In this document: in pieces, positions 32,875 through 43,764 of the stretch
How the letters are laid out: each line of letters opens with the position of its first letter
Numbering within the stretch: the stretch's first letter is position 1
DNA from: Ariolimax columbianus
Taxonomy: Eukaryota; Mollusca; Gastropoda; Stylommatophora; Arionidae
Assembly: GCA_036924085.1 (NCBI GenBank)
Contig: JAVGWX010000007.1
Coordinates: 105,170,428-105,234,427 of the forward strand
Length of the DNA: 64,000 bases
Reading direction: 5' to 3'
Position numbers and translations under genes: made by a program
The notes under the pieces: generated by a model
Seen by the model: the letters and a program-made list of their open reading frames with translations, nothing else
What the model was told of the DNA's origin: nothing
Databases searched by the model: none

Positions 32875-33841
32875 TGTAACAGTTCCTGCCGGAGCAGAGA
32901 GTTTAGGACAGGGGTGATGTGGTTGCTGATAACAAAGGTACATGAATGCGTGTCAAGGTCACTCACCATCTCAACAATGGAGAACAGAGTTGGGGCAAAG
33001 AATGTGGACAGGTAGGAGCTGACCATTGGCCTTACGATTTGGGTAGGGGGAGAATGATTGACAGATGGATTGGCAGCAGAGCTTGCTGCGATAGATGAGT
33101 GACAGGTGTACAAAGTATTTCGTTCCAATAAGACTGAATAGAGCCATCCCCTGAGATCCATTGGTCAAGCTCTGACTTTGCTTGAGTGTATATAACTCGA
33201 GACAAAGTTTAGCTCGAGAGGCTGGATGGAGAGGAGGCTGGATAGAGAGATGAGTGAGGAAGAGTTTTTGAGAGAGACTGAATTTAGATAGTCTGTTTAG
33301 CTCACCGACTTAGATAGAGGAGCGATTGATAGACGGTTGTATGAATGTTAGTGATAGAACAGGATCGCTCAAATAGGTGTGTGAGTTTTGTATTAATAGA
33401 TAATCTGAACGTGTGTTTGTAAGCAGGACACATTGTGAACGAGGAATGTCCAGATCGCCCGCCTGAGGGGATTTTAATGAGGAAGCTTTTGATAAGATGT
33501 GTTGAGGATGCAGTTAAATAGATGTATGTGTGATGTGAGTAGGCAATAGAAACGGGTTTTTAGATAGTTGGGAATTCCATCAATAGCTAATGCTTAAAAT
33601 TCCCGCTTCAGTTAATATTTATATTAACTTATATATAATAATAGAATACTTAGTTAAGATGATATGCCTTGTATTGTGTTTGTAATTCCACTACTCATTT
33701 TTCTGGTATGAGTATTATATAATAAATATGCCACCTGCTGTGTGAAATGTCATTTACTGAGTATGGTCATGATGATGTGGATGAGTGTGATAATGTTCTA
33801 AGTTAGAATAACGGCCAGGGCAAACAGTGGGTTCTGCTACA
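32875..33841 (+). repeat. Complete 3' LTR of element X, 967 bp
   Basis: It starts TGTAACAGTTCCTGCC and ends GGTTCTGCTACA, with imperfect inverted termini (TGTARCAG). A TATATAA box at 33189-33195 and an AATAAA signal at 33721-33726 mark the likely U3/R and R/U5 regions, which would make R about 500 bp. It matches the solo LTR at 26336-27278 and, more distantly, the LTR at 36874-38542. Confidence 0.88.
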
Positions 33842-33935
33842 CAAGCGATAACAGCCAGAGTCAGACAAGGTCTAGATCATCAGACGAGTCTGTCAAGCAA
33901 TAACAGCCAGAGTCAGACAAGGTCTAGACCATCAG
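33842..33935. repeat. 52-bp minisatellite, right part
   Basis: This continues the array interrupted at 30498: about 1.8 copies (CAGCCAGAGTCAGACAAGG, GTCTAGATCATCAGACGAG), then a junction with the 21-bp array. Confidence 0.92.
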
Positions 33936-35445
33936 ATGAAGGTCTGTTGTTGTCTCACCCCATCTTGTCTGTCTTTCACCCCATCTTGTCTGTTTATGTC
34001 TAACCCCAACTTGTCTGTCTCACCTCATCTCGTCTGTCTCACCCCATCTTCTCTGTCTCACCTCATCTCGTCTGTCTCACCCCATCTTCTCTGTCTCACC
34101 CCATCTTGTCTATTGTTATCTCACCCCATCTTCTCTATGTCTCACTCCATCTTGTCTGTGTCGCACCCCCATCTTGTCTGTGTCTCACCCCATCTTGTCT
34201 GTCTCACCTCAACTTGTCTGTGTCTCACCCCATCTTGTCTATTGTTGTTTCACCCATCTTGCCTGTGTTGCACCCCATCTTGTCTGTGTCTCACCCCATC
34301 TTGTCTGTGTCTCACCCCATCTTGTCTGTGTCTCACCCCATCTTGTCTGTGTCTCACCCCATCTTGTCTGTGTCTCACCCCATCTTGTCTGTGTCTCACC
34401 CCATCTTGTCTGTCTCACCCCATCTTGTCTGTCTCACCCCATCTTGTCTGTCTCACCCCATCTTGTCTGTTGTTGTCTCACCCCATCTTGCCTGTGTCTC
34501 ACCCCATCTTGTCTGTGTCTCACCCCATCTTGCCTGTGTCTCACCCCATCTTGTCTGTCTCACCCCATCTTGTCTGTGTCTCACCCCATCTTGTCTGTGT
34601 CTCACCCCATCTTGTCTGTGTCTCACCCCATCTTGTCTGTCTCACCCCATCTTGCCTGTGTCTCACCCCATCTTGCCTGTGTCTCACCCCATCTTGTCTG
34701 TCTCACCCCATCTTGTCTGTGTCTCACCCCATCTTGTCTGTGTCTCACCCCATCTTGTCTATGTCTCACCCCATCTTGTCTGTGTCTCATCCCATATTGT
34801 CTGTGTCTCACCCCATCTTGTCTGTGTCTCACCCCTTCTTTGTCTGTGTCTCACCCCATCTTGTCTGTGTCTCACCCAATCTTGTCTGTGTCTCACCCAA
34901 TCTTGTCTGTGTCTCACCCCATCTTGTCTATGTCTCACCCCTTCTTTGTCTGTGTCTCACCCAATCTTGTCTGTGTCTCACCCCTTCTTTGTCTGTGTCT
35001 CACCCCATCTTGTCTGTGTCTCACCCCATCTTGTCTGTGTCTCACCCCATCTTGTCTATGTCTCACCCCATCTTGTATGTGTCTCACCCCATCTTGTCTG
35101 TGTCTCACCCCATCTTGTCTGTGTCTCACCCCATCTTGTCTGTGTCTCACCCCATCTTGTCTGTGTCTCACCCCATCTTTCTCTATGTCTCACCCCATCT
35201 TGTCTGTGTCTCACCCCATTTTCTCTATGTCTCACCCCATCTTGTCTGTGTTGCACCCCCATCTTGTCTGTGTCTCACCCCATCTTGTATGTGTCTCACC
35301 CCATCTTGTCTGTGTCTCACCCCATCTTGTCTGTTGTTGTCTCACCCCATCTTGTCTGTTTTTGTCTCACCCCATCTTGTCTGTCTCACCCCATCGTGTC
35401 TGTGTCTCACCCCATCTTGTCTGTGTCTCATCCCATCTTGTCTCT
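33936..35445. repeat. 21-bp minisatellite, 1.5 kb
   Basis: About 70 units of TGTCTCACCCCATCTTGTC plus TG. Shorter TCTGTCTCACC units (no GTG), TTGTTG insertions and CTTCTTTG variants punctuate it. The unit is seven codons and stop-free in three plus frames, creating spurious frames of over 400 codons with CVSPHLV repeats. Confidence 0.97.
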
Positions 35446-36873
35446 AGTTGCCTCTAGTTGTGTTTCTCTAGTTGTCTCCATTTGTGTCTCTAGTTGTGTG
35501 TCTCTAGTTGTTTCTCTCTAGTTGTTTCTCTCTAGTTGTTTCTCTAGTTGTTTCTCCAGTTGTGTGTCTCTAGTTGTGTCTCTAGTTGTGTCTCTATTTG
35601 TTTCTCTAGTTGTGTCTCTAGTTGTTTCTCTAGTTGTGTCTCTATATGTTTATCTAGTTGTGTGTCTCTATATGTTTCTCTAGTTGTGTGTCTCTAGTTG
35701 TTTCTCTAGTTGTGTGTCTCTATATGTTTCTCTAGTTGTGTGTCTCTATATGTTTCTCTAGTTGTGTGTCTCTAGTTGTTTCTCTAGTTGTGTGTCTCTA
35801 TATGTTTCTCTAGTTGTGTGTCTCTATATGTTTCTCTAGTTGTGTGTCTCTATATGTTTCTCTAGTTGTGTCTCTATATTTTTCTCTAGTTGTGTCTCTA
35901 GTTGTGTGTCTCTATATGTTTCTCTAGTTGTGTGTCTCTATATGTTTCTCTAGTTGTGTGTCTCTATATGTTTCTCTAGTTGTGTCTCTCTAGTTGTGTC
36001 TCTAATTGTGTCTCTATATGTTTCTTTAGTTGTGTGTCTAGTTGTGTGTCTCTATATGTTTCTCTAGTTGAGTGTCTCTATATGTTTCTTTAGTTGTGTG
36101 TCTCTATATGTTTCTCTAGTTGTGTGTCTCTATATGTTTCTCTAGTTGTGTCTCTCTAGTTGTGTCTCTAATTGTGTCTCTATATGTTTCTTTAGTTGTG
36201 TGTCTCTATATGTTTCTCTTGTTGAGTGTCTCTATATGTTTCTTTAGTTGTGTGTCTCTATATGTTTCTCTAGTTGTGTGTCTCTATATGTTTCTCTAGT
36301 TGTGTCTCTCTAGTTGTGTCTCTAATTGTGTCTCTATATGTTTCTCTAGTTGTGTCTCTATATGTTTCTCTAGTTGTGTGTCTCTATATGTTTCTCTAGT
36401 TGTGTCTCTCTAGTTGTGTCTCTAATTGTGTCTCTATATGTTTCTCTAGTTGTGTGTCTCTATATGTTTCTCTAGTTGTGTGTCTCTATATGTTTCTCTA
36501 GTTGTGTCTCTCTAGTTGTGTGTCTCTATGGTTCTCTAGTTGCGTGTCTCTATTTGTTTCTCTAGTTGTGTGTCTCTATATGTTTCTCTAGTTGCGTGTC
36601 TCTATATGTTTCTCTAGTTGTGTGTCTCTATATGTTTCTCTAGTTGTGTTTCTCTATATGTTTCTCTAGTTGTTTGTCTCTATATATTTCTTTAGTTGTG
36701 TGTCTCTATATGTTTCTCTAGTTGTGTGTCTCTATATGTTTCTCTAGTTGTGTCTCTATATGTTTCTCTAGTTGTGTCTCTATATGTTTCTCTAGTTATG
36801 TCTCTAGTTGTGTCTCTATATGTTTCTCTAGTTGTGTGTCTCTATATGTTTCTCTAGTTGTGTCTCTATTTGT
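35446..36873. repeat. TCTCTAGTTGTGTG / TCTCTATATGTT minisatellite
   Basis: Two related modules, TCTCTAGTTGTGTG and TCTCTATATGTT, alternate with a dominant period near 26 bp. Larger blocks containing TCTCTAATTGTGTC recur near 36000, 36170, 36320 and 36420. It is split by an LTR at 36874 and continues at 38543. Confidence 0.95.
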
Positions 36874-37299
36874 TGTAAAAGTTCCAGCCAGAGCATGAGA
36901 GTTTAGGGTAGGGGTAATGTGGTGGACGACTCTGAGAACAAAGGTACCTGAATGTGTGCCAAGGTAACTCTCCGTCTCGACACTACGCCAAGGTCACTCA
37001 CCGTCTTAATAAAAATAACAAAGGAAAACAGAGGGTTGGGGAAAAGAATGTGTCTGGTACATGTATAGGCTGGGAACTGACCTCTGGTGTTCCGATTTGG
37101 GTAGTGTGGAATTAGTGACAGACAAAGACCAGCAGAGCTTGCTGCGACATTTTGAGTGGCAGGAGTTAGAGTGATGCTTCCAATGGCAGCTGAATGGCTG
37201 GGTCAAGACATCCCACAGACTGGCCATTGGACAGCTCTGATACCGCTTGAGACTATATAATACTAGACAAAGTTTAACTCAAGCAGACTGGCCATGGAT

Positions 37300-37352
<53 letters not shown>
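37300..37352. repeat. (GA)n microsatellite inside the LTR
   Basis: A nearly pure GA run of about 50 bp. The other LTR copies have only GGATGGAGAGGAGG-like sequence here. Confidence 0.95.
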
Positions 37353-37355
<3 letters not shown>

Positions 37356-37489
37356 AGAATTTAGCTAGGAGTCTGGTTAGCTCACCGACTTAATAGAAGA
37401 GTAGAATGATTGATAGGCTGTTTTACGAATGTGTGAGAACAGGGTCGCTGAACCAGCATACACCTTTAAGTCTTGGCCAGTCGCTCTAT

Positions 37490-37990
37490 AAGGTGTGTGT
37501 TGGGCACCCTGTGTCTAGTAGAGAGCTGAACGTGTGTTGGGTGCCCTGTGTCTAGTAGAGAGCTGAACGTGTGTTGGGTGCCCTGTGTCTAGTAGAGATC
37601 TGAACGTGTGTTGGGTGCCCTGTGTCTAGTAGAGAGCTGAACGTGTGTTGGGTGCCCTGTGTCTAGTAGAGATCTGAACGTGTGTTGGGTGCCCTGTGTC
37701 TAGTAGAGAGCTGAACGTGTGTTGGGTGCCCTGTGTCTAGTAGAGATCTGAACGTGTGTTGGGTGCCCTGTGTCTAGTAGAGATCTGACCGTGTGTTGGG
37801 TGCCCTGTGTCTAGTAGAGAGCTGAACGTGTGTTGGGTGCCCTGTGTCTAGTAGAGAGCTGAATGTGTGTTGTATGTGCTGTGTCTAGTAGAGAGCTGGA
37901 CGTGTGTTGGGTGCCCTGTGTCTAGTAGAGAGCTGAACGTGTGTTTGTATGTGCTGTGTCTAGTAGAGAGCTGGACGTGTGTTGTATGTG
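37490..37990. repeat. 37-bp minisatellite inside the LTR
   Basis: About 13 copies contain CTGAACGTGTGTTGGGTGCC and CTGTGTCTAGTAGAGAG. Units ending GAGAG and GAGAT alternate in part of the array. The other two LTRs hold a single ancestral stretch at this place (GAACGTGTGTTTGTAAGCAG at 33408 and its counterpart). Confidence 0.95.
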
Positions 37991-38542
37991 CAAGGTTAAC
38001 TTGTGAACGATGTATGTTCTAAAGAGTTATGCAAGTGTACAGATCGACTAGGTGAGATCTGGATGTGTGTGTGGTATGTGTAGACACCGGGGGAACGATG
38101 TATGTTCCAGAGCGTGTGAATACGTAGATCGATTGAGTGTGTGATCATATGTGAGTAGACGTTGAATATATTGAATGTATTATGTCCAGATCACCCGCCT
38201 GAGGGGATCTGTGTATCTCAGAATACGAATGTGAGGACGAGTTTTTGAGAGTGTGTTGAGGGTGCAGATAAGGGGAGGGGGAGTGTGCGGATAGAACTGG
38301 GTTAGACTAGTTGTGATCAACATCAATAGCTTATGCTTATAAACTCAGAGTATCTATTTAGATAAGATTGTATTTCTTGTATTGCTTGTATTTTCATTGC
38401 ACTCACTTGAATAGTTGTTGTACGAGTATGATGTAATAAATCTGCCACCTGCTGCGTGCTACGTTATTTGCTGTGTGTGGTCGTAAATGATGTGGATGAG
38501 TGTGGTAATATTATAGATAGTGGAAACCTGGACTCTGCTACA

Positions 38543-38625
38543 TTTTGTCTCTAGTTGTGTCTTGTGTCTCTAGTTGTGTCTCTAGTTGTGTCTCTAGTTG
38601 TGTCTCTAGTTGTGTCTCTAGTTGG
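38543..38625. repeat. TCTCTAGTTGTG array, right part
   Basis: About six copies of TCTCTAGTTGTG continue the array interrupted at 36873. Confidence 0.9.
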
Positions 38626-38654
38626 ATGTCTCAAATATGAAAAGTTGCTATTCT

Positions 38655-38990
38655 GTAGATCATGAGAAACTAATGACATGTCTGGACAACAAAATTGATG
38701 TGGATGGAAAAGGTAGGAGAATATTGAGCCAGCTGTAGTGGGAAGAAACTGTTAGATCTGGTAGGCGTGACTCACCATGTATAATGAGGAGTACAACAAG
38801 GATGTGGACAGCCCGCCCTGTCTGTTGAACATTTACACAAAACATATTTATGGCCGATAGGAAATACCTGGACGGGTTATCCGCGGAGTGACAATCAATT
38901 TGTTCATTGTTAATTTGTCTTCACGACGAGGAAGAAATGCTGACGATCGTACAAGTGTATGCTCCTGGTAACAACAGCTATTCTGACAGC
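38655..38990 (+). pseudogene. RTE-type LINE (family D-like) RT remnant
   Basis: Frames encode YSVDHEKLMTCLDN, then IDVDGKGRRIL, WEETVRSGR, then in another frame NIYTKH-like and GRVIRGVTIN sequence. This is the order seen in RTE-type RT palm domains (GVDGKDRR, QTxxVR, RQGCVLSP). Several stops and frameshifts are present. It may be related to the element at 62.3-64 kb. Confidence 0.5.
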
Positions 38991-39099
38991 ATGCTCGGAA
39001 TGCGAGGAAAGCTACTGCAACCCGCTATTTGACATTCTTTTTAGGGCTGACAGTAAACATACTCAGTGTGGGTATTAGCAAACAACAACATGGCGATAT

Positions 39100-39772
39100 T
39101 AGACAGGTAAGGAAAGGCACCTAGGGGTTATAATAGATCATACAGGTAAGGTGAGGGAGCAAGTTCAGGTAGCAGTGAAAAAGGCAAATGCAATGTTAGG
39201 TATGATAAAAAGAAATATTAAACATAGGAGCAAGGAAGTGATTGTCAAACTGTATAACGCTTTAGTTAGACCTAGATTGGAGTACTGTGTACAGGTGTGG
39301 AGTCCTTATCGTAGAGACGATATAAACATGCTGGAAAGAATACAAAAAAGAGCGACAAAGATGATAGTGGTATTCCAGAATTACAGTTATGAGGAAAGAC
39401 TCAGAAAAACCGGCCTACAGTGTCTCGAAGAGAGAATCGTGGTGACTTAATACAGGTTTATAAGATGATCAGAGGAATGGAAAAATTAGACTATAACAAG
39501 TTTTTCAAAATACAGCCACCCACAATAACACGAGGGCATAGCTACAAGCTGACTAAAGAGAGGTCCAGATTAGATATTTGGAATAATTTTTTTAGTCGAC
39601 AGTGGTGAATGTTTGGAATGCATTGCCACGAGAGGTAGCAAAGGTAGGGACAGTTAATGCATTTACAAATAAATTGGATGCACATAGCTTTTAGAGCAAG
39701 GTGATATAAACGAAACTGGTTGTATACAGACTCTGCAGAGTCTTCTAAACCAGTATAAAGACGTTAAGTTAA
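39100..39772 (+). pseudogene. CR1 LINE 3' end, copy
   Basis: This is a 5'-truncated CR1 starting in the post-catalytic RT region (VAVKKANAMLGMIKRN, LVRPRLEYCVQVWSPY). It runs through KLDYNKFFK and the 3' UTR (GTATACAGACTCTGCAGAG) to the tail GTTAAGTTAA at 39772. A frameshift lies at about 39430. It closely matches 55.82-56.44 kb. Confidence 0.9.
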
Positions 39773-39779
39773 TTTTGTA

Positions 39780-39908
39780 TTGAACAATAGATCAATGTGG
39801 TATTGAAGACTAGATCAATGTGGTATTGAAGAATAGATCAATATGGTATTGAACACTAGATCAATGTGGTATTGAAGACTAGATCAATATGGTATTGAAC
39901 ACTAGATC
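39780..39908. repeat. 23-bp minisatellite, left part
   Basis: About 5.5 copies of TATTGAAGACTAGATCAATG with TGG. It is interrupted at 39908 by a LINE and continues at 40702. Confidence 0.93.
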
Positions 39909-40701
39909 TTCTTCTTCTTCTTCGTCGTACGCTGTCAGACGTCAACCTGTATTTTTTCGAAAAAAGCAGCGGTCATCCTGAAGCTGTCGACACTGCCATA
40001 GAGCTTGTCTTGTGTTGGCACTGGTGATGGCCACATCTGCTTTCTCTGATCATCGTATGTCGGGCAGTTTTGCAGCAAATGTGCAGCGGTCATTTTCCCG
40101 GTACCACACGTGCATTCGTCAGTGCCACCTATCTTCAATTTGTTGAATAGGTGGTACCTCAGTCTATTGTGGCCAGTGCGAAGTCTGAAGACCATGACCT
40201 GCTCTCTTCTGTTCAACTGGTAATAGGCATCGTTTTTTGTGTCGCCAGTATGTTCGGTTTCCCATTTGGTCATGTATCTAGCTCTAATAAGCCTTTTTTA
40301 CTCTTCGTATGTCACACTAGTATCTGGTTGTGGTAGTATTGCACCTTCTTTTGCCAGTCTGTCTGCCTCCTCATTGCCTTGGATGTTGCAGTGGGATGGA
40401 ACCCACTGTACCACTACCCTTTTTGGTGCGGACTGCTGGCATAGTTGACAGAGTACTGCTCTTAAATCATTGAGTTCAGTATTTTTCTGGCTTTTTACTG
40501 CTGTGACTACGGCCAGGGCATCTGTAAGCAGGACTATATGGCTTTCATTCCTTTTACCTGTCACCATTTCTTCTACTGCCGCCCTCAGTGCCTCTGCCTC
40601 CGCTCTGAAATTGCTTGTGTACTTTCCAGTTGCCACTGATAGTGTTATTTTTCTGCCATTTTGTAGGCTCAGGAATACCCCTGCCCCTCCGTTCTGTGAT
40701 G
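39909..40701 (-). mobile_element. Family B LINE 3' end, copy 3 (RNase H), inserted in the 23-bp array
   Basis: A 793-bp 5'-truncated copy on the minus strand is flanked by the 12-bp duplication GAACACTAGATC (39897-39908 and 40702-40713). It encodes the RNase H half: RAEAEALRAAVEEM, IVLLTDALAVV and VPSHCNIQGNEEADRLA, then the C-terminal CTCGTGKMTAAHLLQNC motif. It ends in a GAAGAAGAAGAAGAA tail (39909-39922 on the plus strand as TTC repeats). One frame break occurs near 40290. The first aspartate of RNase H is lost with the truncation. Confidence 0.92.
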
Positions 40702-41005
40702 GAACACTAGATCAATATGGTATTGAAGAATAGATCAATATGGCATTGAAGACTAGATCACCGTGGCATTGAAGACTAGATCACTGTGGCATTGAAGACT
40801 AGATCACCGTGGCATTGAAGACTAGATCACCATGTCATTGAAGACTAGATCACCGTGGCATTGAAGACTAGATCACCGTGGCATTGAAGACTAGATCACC
40901 GTGGCATTGAAGACTAGATCACCGTGGCATTGAAGACTAGATCACCATGGCATTGAAGACTAGATCAATATGGTATTGAAGACTAGATAACCGTGGCATT
41001 GAATA
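40702..41005. repeat. 23-bp minisatellite, right part
   Basis: About 13 copies of GCATTGAAGACTAGATCACC with GTG, following two copies of the left-hand subtype (AATATGG). Confidence 0.94.
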
Positions 41006-41624
41006 AATTGATATTTACCCTTCTGGATGCTAAGTAAACTTAGGATGGCTTGAGTTAGAGAACCAACTCTAGATTGTCTCCTCTGGTTTCAGCCAGTCCA
41101 ATGTCAATTCAGTTTGTCCCTTGTTCAGGATGAGTTTTCCTCTGTGACTCCTCGCTAGCTGATCTCTCTCTCTGCTCTCATCCGCCAGAGCCCGGTCCTG
41201 CTGCTATATTCTCCTCCTCGACCAAATCACGTGGTCCCAAAAATGACGCGTGATTTCTGACCTCTCGTTCGCCGGAATATTTTCGCGAGACTTCAGAAAA
41301 ATCACAATTTTCAACTGAAATAATTCTACCTGTATTAACTAGCTTAAACCGCTATCGGTCCACGCGAATCATAGCGTACGGACTGTATTACGTCTAATCT
41401 AGGGCCCCACCTGCGTAGGTTTTAGTTGACTCATGGAACAAAGCCTACGTCCTATGATTGAACCACTGAGTTCAGCTGTACTCACTCAAGACCCTCACTT
41501 AGTTTAATAACAGAAAAATGGTTTGCTACCCATCTTCCGTTCCTTATTGCTAACTCTTTAACCCTAAATCATGTCTATCATCATGCCGACTGTATGGGCT
41601 ACAATGCTAAGGTCTGTTAGACAA
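41006..41624. other. Unique sequence, no gene recognised
   Basis: Mixed-composition DNA with several CG dinucleotides (41250-41400). I find no reading frame, terminal repeat pair or RNA gene that I can support. It may be decayed mobile-element sequence. Confidence 0.35.
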
Positions 41625-41735
41625 TGTGTCAGATAGTGGAGGGCTAATGTGTCAGATAGTGAAGAGCTAATGTGTCAGATAGTGGACGGCTAATGTGTCA
41701 GATAGTGGACGGCTAATGTGTCAGATTATGGACGG
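41625..41735. repeat. 23-bp repeat, about 5 copies
   Basis: TAATGTGTCAGATAGTGGAC with GGC; the first unit reads GAGGGC and the third GAAGAGC. Confidence 0.92.
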
Positions 41736-41743
41736 AGCTATAT

Positions 41744-41850
41744 GTGGGAGGATAGCATCAACAGATGGACACAGACAAGCCTTCAGGACAAGAGACAGAG
41801 GACATTGGACATCCATGACAGCCGACCTTCAATGTGGAGATGGCACCTGA
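41744..41850 (+). pseudogene. LINE (family D) C-terminal end
   Basis: The frame ends RDRGHWTSMTADLQCGDGT followed by TGA at 41848-41850. The minus-strand element at 62.3 kb ends almost identically (HWRSIAADLRCGDGI, stop). This is the usual DR-x-W end of RTE-like LINE proteins. Its last codons pass directly into the 38-bp array. Confidence 0.75.
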
Positions 41851-42300
41851 ACTTCAATGTGGAGATAGAACATGAACTGGTCACCTGACCATCAATGTGG
41901 AGATGGCACCTGAACTGGTCACCTGACCTTCAATGTGGAGATGGCACCTGAACTGGTCACCTGACCTTCAATGTGGAGATGGCACCTGAACTGGTCCCCT
42001 GACCTTCAATGTGGAGATGGCACCTGAACTGGTCATCTGACCTTCAATGTAGAGATGGCACCTGAACTGGTCACCCGACCTTCAATGTGGAGATGGCACC
42101 TGAACTGGTCACCTGACCATCAATGTGGAGATGGCACCTGAACTGGTCACCTGACCTTCAATGTGGAGATGGCACCTGAACTGGTCACCTGACCTTCAAT
42201 GTGGAGATGGCACCTGAACTGGTCACCTGACCTTCAATGTGGAGATGGCACCTGAACTGGTCACCTGACCTTCAATGTGGAGATGGCACCTGAACTGACC
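41828..42300. repeat. 38-bp minisatellite derived from a LINE 3' end
   Basis: About 12 copies contain CTTCAATGTGGAGATGGCAC and CTGAACTGGTCACCTGAC. The first unit overlaps the final codons and stop of the family D LINE (CTTCAATGTGGAGATGGCACCTGA), so the array was seeded there. Confidence 0.94.
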
Positions 42301-42318
42301 TATTTCGCTGAGCCCTAT

Positions 42319-42564
42319 TTATTTCAAGAGTTTTCCCTTAGTGAAGACAGGTAGTGGAAGTGTAGCCAGCGACTGCTGCATTGTGGGACTTACCTCATCA
42401 GGGGGAGGAAACACTCTCAGCAGCCTTCTCTTGGCCAGTTGTGAGACATCCACGCAGGGATGAAAGCTTGGGTTTTCTATATGGGTCGCTCCTGCCACTG
42501 GCAGATCAAATAAGTCAATAATTGGGTCACTACTAGCTGTACAAGTGTACAATGAAGTGTCCAA
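42319..42564 (-). other. Unassigned 81-codon reading frame
   Basis: A minus-strand frame in unique DNA begins MDTSLYTCTASSDPIIDLF and contains HPCVDVSQLAKRRLLRVFPP. Composition is protein-like, and it lies between two arrays. I recognise no family and see no clear splice sites, so coding status is open. Confidence 0.2.
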
Positions 42565-42876
42565 CCATTATTTATATCAATGACCAACCATTATTTATAT
42601 AAATGACCAACCATTATTTATATAAATGACCAACCATTATTTATATCAATGACCAACCATTATTTATATCAATGACCAACCATTATTTATATCAATGACC
42701 AACCATTATTTATATCAATGACCAACCATTATTTATATCAATGACCAACCATTATTTATATCAATGACCAACCATTATTTATATCAATGACCAACCATTA
42801 TTTATATCAATGACCAACCATTATTTATATCAATGACCAACCATTATTTATATCAATGACCAACCATTATTTATAG
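42565..42876. repeat. 23-bp AT-rich minisatellite
   Basis: About 13.5 copies of CAATGACCAACCATTATTTA with TAT; two early copies read TATAAATG. Confidence 0.96.
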
Positions 42877-43115
42877 AAGATCAAAGTACAATGTTTAACA
42901 CAATACACAGCGGCCTAGGACCGCTATCTTAGTTTTTGCCACTCCACAAGGATAACAAATGGATCACGTCTGCTAATCAGCTGTGGTGCGCAGTGAGAGC
43001 CAATGTCAACGTTTACTGAAGAGTTGAAAGAAACACCTGCGCCAGAGGCATCTACTAATGAGGTGAATGGCTGACCTAGCTTAATAGACAAGATCTTGCT
43101 CTAAATTGTTGTGAA

Positions 43116-43395
43116 AACACCAACATTCTACTATAATTAGAACACAAACATTCTACCATAATTAGAACACCAACATTCTACCATAATTAGAACACAAACA
43201 TTCTACCATAATTAGAACACAAACATTCTACCATAATTAGAACACCAACATTCTACCATAATTAGAACACCAACATTCTACCATAATTAGAACACCAACA
43301 TTCTACCATAATTAGAACACCAACATTCTACCATAATTAGAACACCAACATTCTACCATAATTAGAACACAAACATTCTACCATAATTAGAACAC
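43116..43395. repeat. 25-bp AT-rich minisatellite
   Basis: About 11 copies of CATTCTACCATAATTAGAAC with ACCAA or ACAAA. Confidence 0.96.
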
Positions 43396-43764
43396 AAGTT
43401 ATGCAGTAGTGAATTGGTTGGGTAAAAAGTAAGTGTTTTAAAAAATTATTATAAAAGAATTGTGCAAAAACATGGACCTTATCTACATTTGTTAAAGCAC
43501 ATAGGACAAGAAAATAAATGTCTATTTTCTATATCTGAGGCATTCTCCATTGTGAAGTTATAACAGTGGGATTATTGGAACTTGACACCTAAACCTGATC
43601 TCTGCACAAACAATTATGTCTATAACAAATGAAATATATAATATGCCACATGTTTAGTTAAACAAAATGTTATTTCCTACATATATTTACATAACATACA
43701 GTTAACATGATTGTAGTGGTTCATTTATATTGTACACAATATTTTAGAATAGGTTCTCAGACTT
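43396..43764. other. AT-rich unique sequence, no gene seen
   Basis: No reading frame over 50 codons is convincing. The end seeds the next array (CAAACATCTACACTTCACTA). Confidence 0.4.

Larger units (their letters stand above)
30499..33841 (+). mobile_element. LTR element (family X) remnant enclosing antisense LINE and 28S rRNA sequence
   Basis: The left end TGTAACAGTTCCCGCC starts right after CAAG (30495-30498). The right end CTGCTACA is followed by CAAG (33842-33845), a 4-bp target duplication within one 52-bp array. The 5' LTR survives only as 30499-30652, with about 56 bp deleted after GTTGGGGCA. The 3' LTR is complete (32875-33841). Between them lie an antisense family B LINE fragment, a 28S rRNA fragment and about 500 bp that may be the element's own 3' internal region. 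GTTTAGGGAGGTAA before the 3' LTR may be the polypurine tract. No gag or pol remains. Confidence 0.8.
36874..38542 (+). mobile_element. LTR (family X-related), about 1.67 kb, inserted in a minisatellite
   Basis: It begins TGTAAAAGTTCCAGCCAGAG and ends ACTCTGCTACA, matching the family X LTRs in order: start, GTACCTGAATG, CACTCACCGTCT, TATATAA (37254-37260), CAGATC-CCCGCCTGAGGGGATC, AATAAA (38435-38440), then the end. It is about 700 bp longer than the others because of an internal (GA)n run and a 37-bp array. Both flanks are the same TCTCTAGTTG array. Flanking bases (TTGT left, TTTTGT right) do not give a clean duplication. Confidence 0.85.

Noticed and set aside
33936..35521. Three plus-strand frames of 427-503 codons with CVSPHLV repeats
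   Set aside because: The 21-bp unit is seven codons without stops in any plus frame, so long frames are automatic. All three frames look equally protein-like.
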